Of a stretch of 64,000 nt of DNA, positions 62,072-64,000 are shown piece after piece (position 1 is the first letter of the stretch; each line of letters begins with the position of its first letter). Made by a program: the position numbers and the translations under genes. The stretch comes from Enterobacter cloacae complex sp. R_G8. Its GTDB lineage: Bacteria; Pseudomonadota; Gammaproteobacteria; Enterobacterales; Enterobacteriaceae. Location: contig NZ_CP102246.1 in assembly GCF_024599795.1 (NCBI RefSeq), positions 2,108,001 through 2,172,000 on the forward strand. The letters are read 5' to 3'. The notes under the pieces are model-generated. The model searched no databases. It was not told where the DNA came from and saw only the letters and a program-made list of their open reading frames with translations.

Positions 62072-63790
62072 GTGAAGAAGAAAATAATAATGAGTGCCGG
62101 GAGTTTCACCCCGGCGCGGTTTGCGCTGCTCTGTTTTGCTATTTTTTGTAGTCTTGCATTTTTGCTCGGGCGCGTTGCCTGGCTGCAAATTATTAAACCT
62201 GACAATCTGGTGAAGCAGGAAGATATGCGATCGCTGCGTGAGGTGGCGATTGATGCCCCGCGCGGGATGATCATGGATCGTGAAGGCCGACCACTGGCGG
62301 TGAGTGTGCCTGTCAGAGCCGTGTGGGCAGACCCCAAAACAGTGCTGGCGAAAGGTGGTGTTGGGTTTGATGACCGCTGGCAGGCGCTGGCCAGTGCGCT
62401 GCATCTCTCCCTCAGCACGCTGGCATCGCGCATTAACAGTAATCCGCAGGGGCGATTCATCTATCTTGCCCGGCAAGTCGATCCTGCTCAGGCGCAGTGG
62501 ATCGATAAACTGAATTTGCCGGGTATCAATTTGCGTGATGAGTCCCGCCGTTTCTATCCGGCAGGTCATGTGGCCGCAAACCTTATTGGTTTCACCAATA
62601 TTGATGGTCAGGGCATTGAAGGCGTAGAGAAGAGTTTCAACGCGCAACTTATGGGTAAGGCCGGAGTCAGGCAGGTGAGGGAAGACCGCTATGGGCACGT
62701 GGTGGAAAACCTGACGGAAGTGGCGCCGGTACCCGCACATAATATCCAGTTGAGCATTGACGAGCGGCTACAAACCATTACCGAGGATGCGCTTGATAAT
62801 GCGGTGGCCTGGAATAAAGCCGAGTCGGGTGCATCGGTACTGATCAATATCCCCACCGGGGAAATACTCGCCATGGCGAGCTACCCCGATTTCAACCCTA
62901 ACAACCGTGAAGGTGCAACGTTAAACGATTTCCGTAATCGTGCGATTAGCGATACCTTCGAACCCGGCTCTACCGTCAAACCGCTGGTCCTGATGACGGC
63001 ATTACAGCAGGGCCTGGTCCAGCCAGACAGCGTCATTGATACCCATCCGTATATCCTTGACGGTCACCGTATCCGCGATGTGGGTTACTACCCGGAACTG
63101 ACGATGACCGGGATCCTGCAAAAATCGAGCGACACCGGCGTATCCCGTCTCTCTCTGGCAATGCCCATCCAGCATCTTATCGACACCTACCGGAATTTTG
63201 GCTTTGGCACAAATACCGGACTTGGTTTAACGGGAGAAAGCTCAGGGCTACTGCCGCAGCGTAAATTCTGGAGTCAACTTGACAGGGCAACGTTTGCTTT
63301 CGGCTACGGCCTGATGGTGACACCACTTCAGCTGGCGCACGTCTACGCCACCATCGGAGGGTATGGGCTGGAGCGTCCGCTCTCAATCACCCGTATCGAC
63401 CCGCCGGTGATAGGCCACAGAGTCATGCCAGAAGAGATCGCGCATGAAGTGGAACACATGATGGAAAGCGTGGCGCTTCCGGGCGGCGGAGGGGTTAAAG
63501 CCGCGGTACGGGATTACCGTGTGGCGGTCAAAACCGGTACAGCGAAGAAGATTGATGACAGTGGCAAGTACGTCGATAAATATGTCGCCTATACCGCAGG
63601 CGTTGCCCCTGCCAGCGACCCGCGTTTTGCACTGGTGGTGGTCATAAACGATCCGCAGAACGGAGCCTATTATGGGGGGGCCGTTTCAGCGCCCGTTTTC
63701 AGTGAGATCATGGGGAATGTGCTGCGCCTGGAGAACGTGAAACCGGATGGCCTGCCGGCGGATTCCGGCCACCTTATCGTCATGCGATAA
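62072..63790 (+). CDS. FtsI-like class B penicillin-binding protein (PBP3SAL-type paralogue)
   Basis: This is a 572-residue class B peptidoglycan transpeptidase closely related to FtsI (PBP3), but far from the division cluster, so a second copy. Salmonella has such a paralogue, PBP3SAL, near cspC, used for division at acid pH inside host cells. One N-terminal membrane segment (FALLCFAIFCSLAFLLG), the FtsI-type dimerisation region and the transpeptidase motifs S300-TVK, S352-S-D354 and K487-TG are present. The second motif is SSD where FtsI has SSN. GTG 62072 (MKKKIIMSAGS) is chosen; ATG 62090 or TTG 62048 are possible. Confidence 0.88.
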   Translation: MKKKIIMSAGSFTPARFALLCFAIFCSLAFLLGRVAWLQIIKPDNLVKQEDMRSLREVAIDAPRGMIMDREGRPLAVSVPVRAVWADPKTVLAKGGVGFDDRWQALASALHLSLSTLASRINSNPQGRFIYLARQVDPAQAQWIDKLNLPGINLRDESRRFYPAGHVAANLIGFTNIDGQGIEGVEKSFNAQLMGKAGVRQVREDRYGHVVENLTEVAPVPAHNIQLSIDERLQTITEDALDNAVAWNKAESGASVLINIPTGEILAMASYPDFNPNNREGATLNDFRNRAISDTFEPGSTVKPLVLMTALQQGLVQPDSVIDTHPYILDGHRIRDVGYYPELTMTGILQKSSDTGVSRLSLAMPIQHLIDTYRNFGFGTNTGLGLTGESSGLLPQRKFWSQLDRATFAFGYGLMVTPLQLAHVYATIGGYGLERPLSITRIDPPVIGHRVMPEEIAHEVEHMMESVALPGGGGVKAAVRDYRVAVKTGTAKKIDDSGKYVDKYVAYTAGVAPASDPRFALVVVINDPQNGAYYGGAVSAPVFSEIMGNVLRLENVKPDGLPADSGHLIVMR

Positions 63791-63857
63791 CCCTGACGTT
63801 TTATAACGGGGCGAATAGCGGTACACTTCGCCCTTTGGTTTATGCCCCGGAGTTGTC

Positions 63858-64000
63858 ATGCCCTTCAGTTGCCCCCTTTGTCACGCGCGCCTGACGCGTT
63901 CTGAGAAAAGTTATGCGTGTCCGCAGGGACATCAGTTTGATATGGCGAAAGAAGGGTATGTGAATCTTCTGCCGGTGCAGCATAAACGCTCCCGCGATCC
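63858..64000 (+). CDS. rlmA: 23S rRNA G745 methyltransferase RlmA, start only
   Basis: The first 47 codons of RlmA, which methylates G745 of 23S rRNA; the window ends inside the gene. The start [20 protein letters not shown] and following [20 protein letters not shown] hold the zinc site (two Cys in CPLC, then Cys and His in CPQGH), matching the E. coli protein closely. ATG 63858 follows a GGAG at 63849-63852. Confidence 0.95.
   Translation, partial: MPFSCPLCHARLTRSEKSYACPQGHQFDMAKEGYVNLLPVQHKRSRD

Overview
The window is chromosomal DNA of an enterobacterium close to Enterobacter/Lelliottia. Almost every gene has a clear E. coli counterpart in matching order, covering the E. coli segment from the chemotaxis operon (cheR) to rlmA. 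The differences fit Enterobacter: no torYZ, yebB, yebG, yebF or yebW; an added rhamnogalacturonide pair (rhiTN); an added metallo-beta-lactamase-fold gene; and a second FtsI-like penicillin-binding protein next to cspC. All identifications are from reading the translations and recalling family members; no database search was run.

Layout. 1-6556: end of the chemotaxis operon (cheR partial, cheB, cheY, cheZ) and the flagellar export operon flhBAE. 6557-9543: rhiT-rhiN behind a strong KdgR-type operator. 9583-16722: argS, yecM, cutC (with the MicL small RNA in its 3' end), cmoAB, yecN, yecDE. 16859-22242: aspS-nudB-yebC-ruvC, then ruvAB behind a LexA box that is also a terminator stem. 22301-27287: zinc importer znuBC/znuA with a Zur box, then mepM and lpxM. 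27328-34340: pyruvate kinase and the Entner-Doudoroff block (pykA, hexR, zwf, edd, eda) with MarA/SoxS-, HexR- and GntR-type sites. 34382-41935: purT, yebE, ptrB, exoX, yobB, holE, yobA-yebZ-yebY. 42076-45426: the small RNA SdsR followed by an AT-rich acquired islet (integrase remnant, acyltransferase, about 680 bp without a recognisable gene, VirK/YbjX-like gene). 45594-58972: pphA, yebV, rsmF, letAB, msrC, proQ, prc, htpX, yebQ, kdgR. 59039-64000: yobH, mgrB, yebO, an MBL-fold hydrolase, yobF-cspC with a 525-base upstream leader, an FtsI paralogue and the start of rlmA.

Functional links. KdgR (58181-58972) probably controls rhiTN through the site at 6629-6647, and the pectin breakdown products would feed 2-keto-3-deoxygluconate into Eda, encoded here. 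HexR sits beside the zwf promoter it should repress. Envelope functions are dense: LetAB lipid transport, MepM and Prc in cell-wall turnover control, LpxM in lipid A, HtpX quality control, MgrB as PhoQ brake, MicL, and a second division-type PBP.

No wholly new system is evident. The places most worth a second look are the sdsR islet, the FtsI paralogue with SSD in place of the usual SSN motif, the MBL gene inserted next to yobF-cspC, and several sites where regulatory DNA does two jobs (LexA box/terminator; GntR operator/promoter/terminator before edd).
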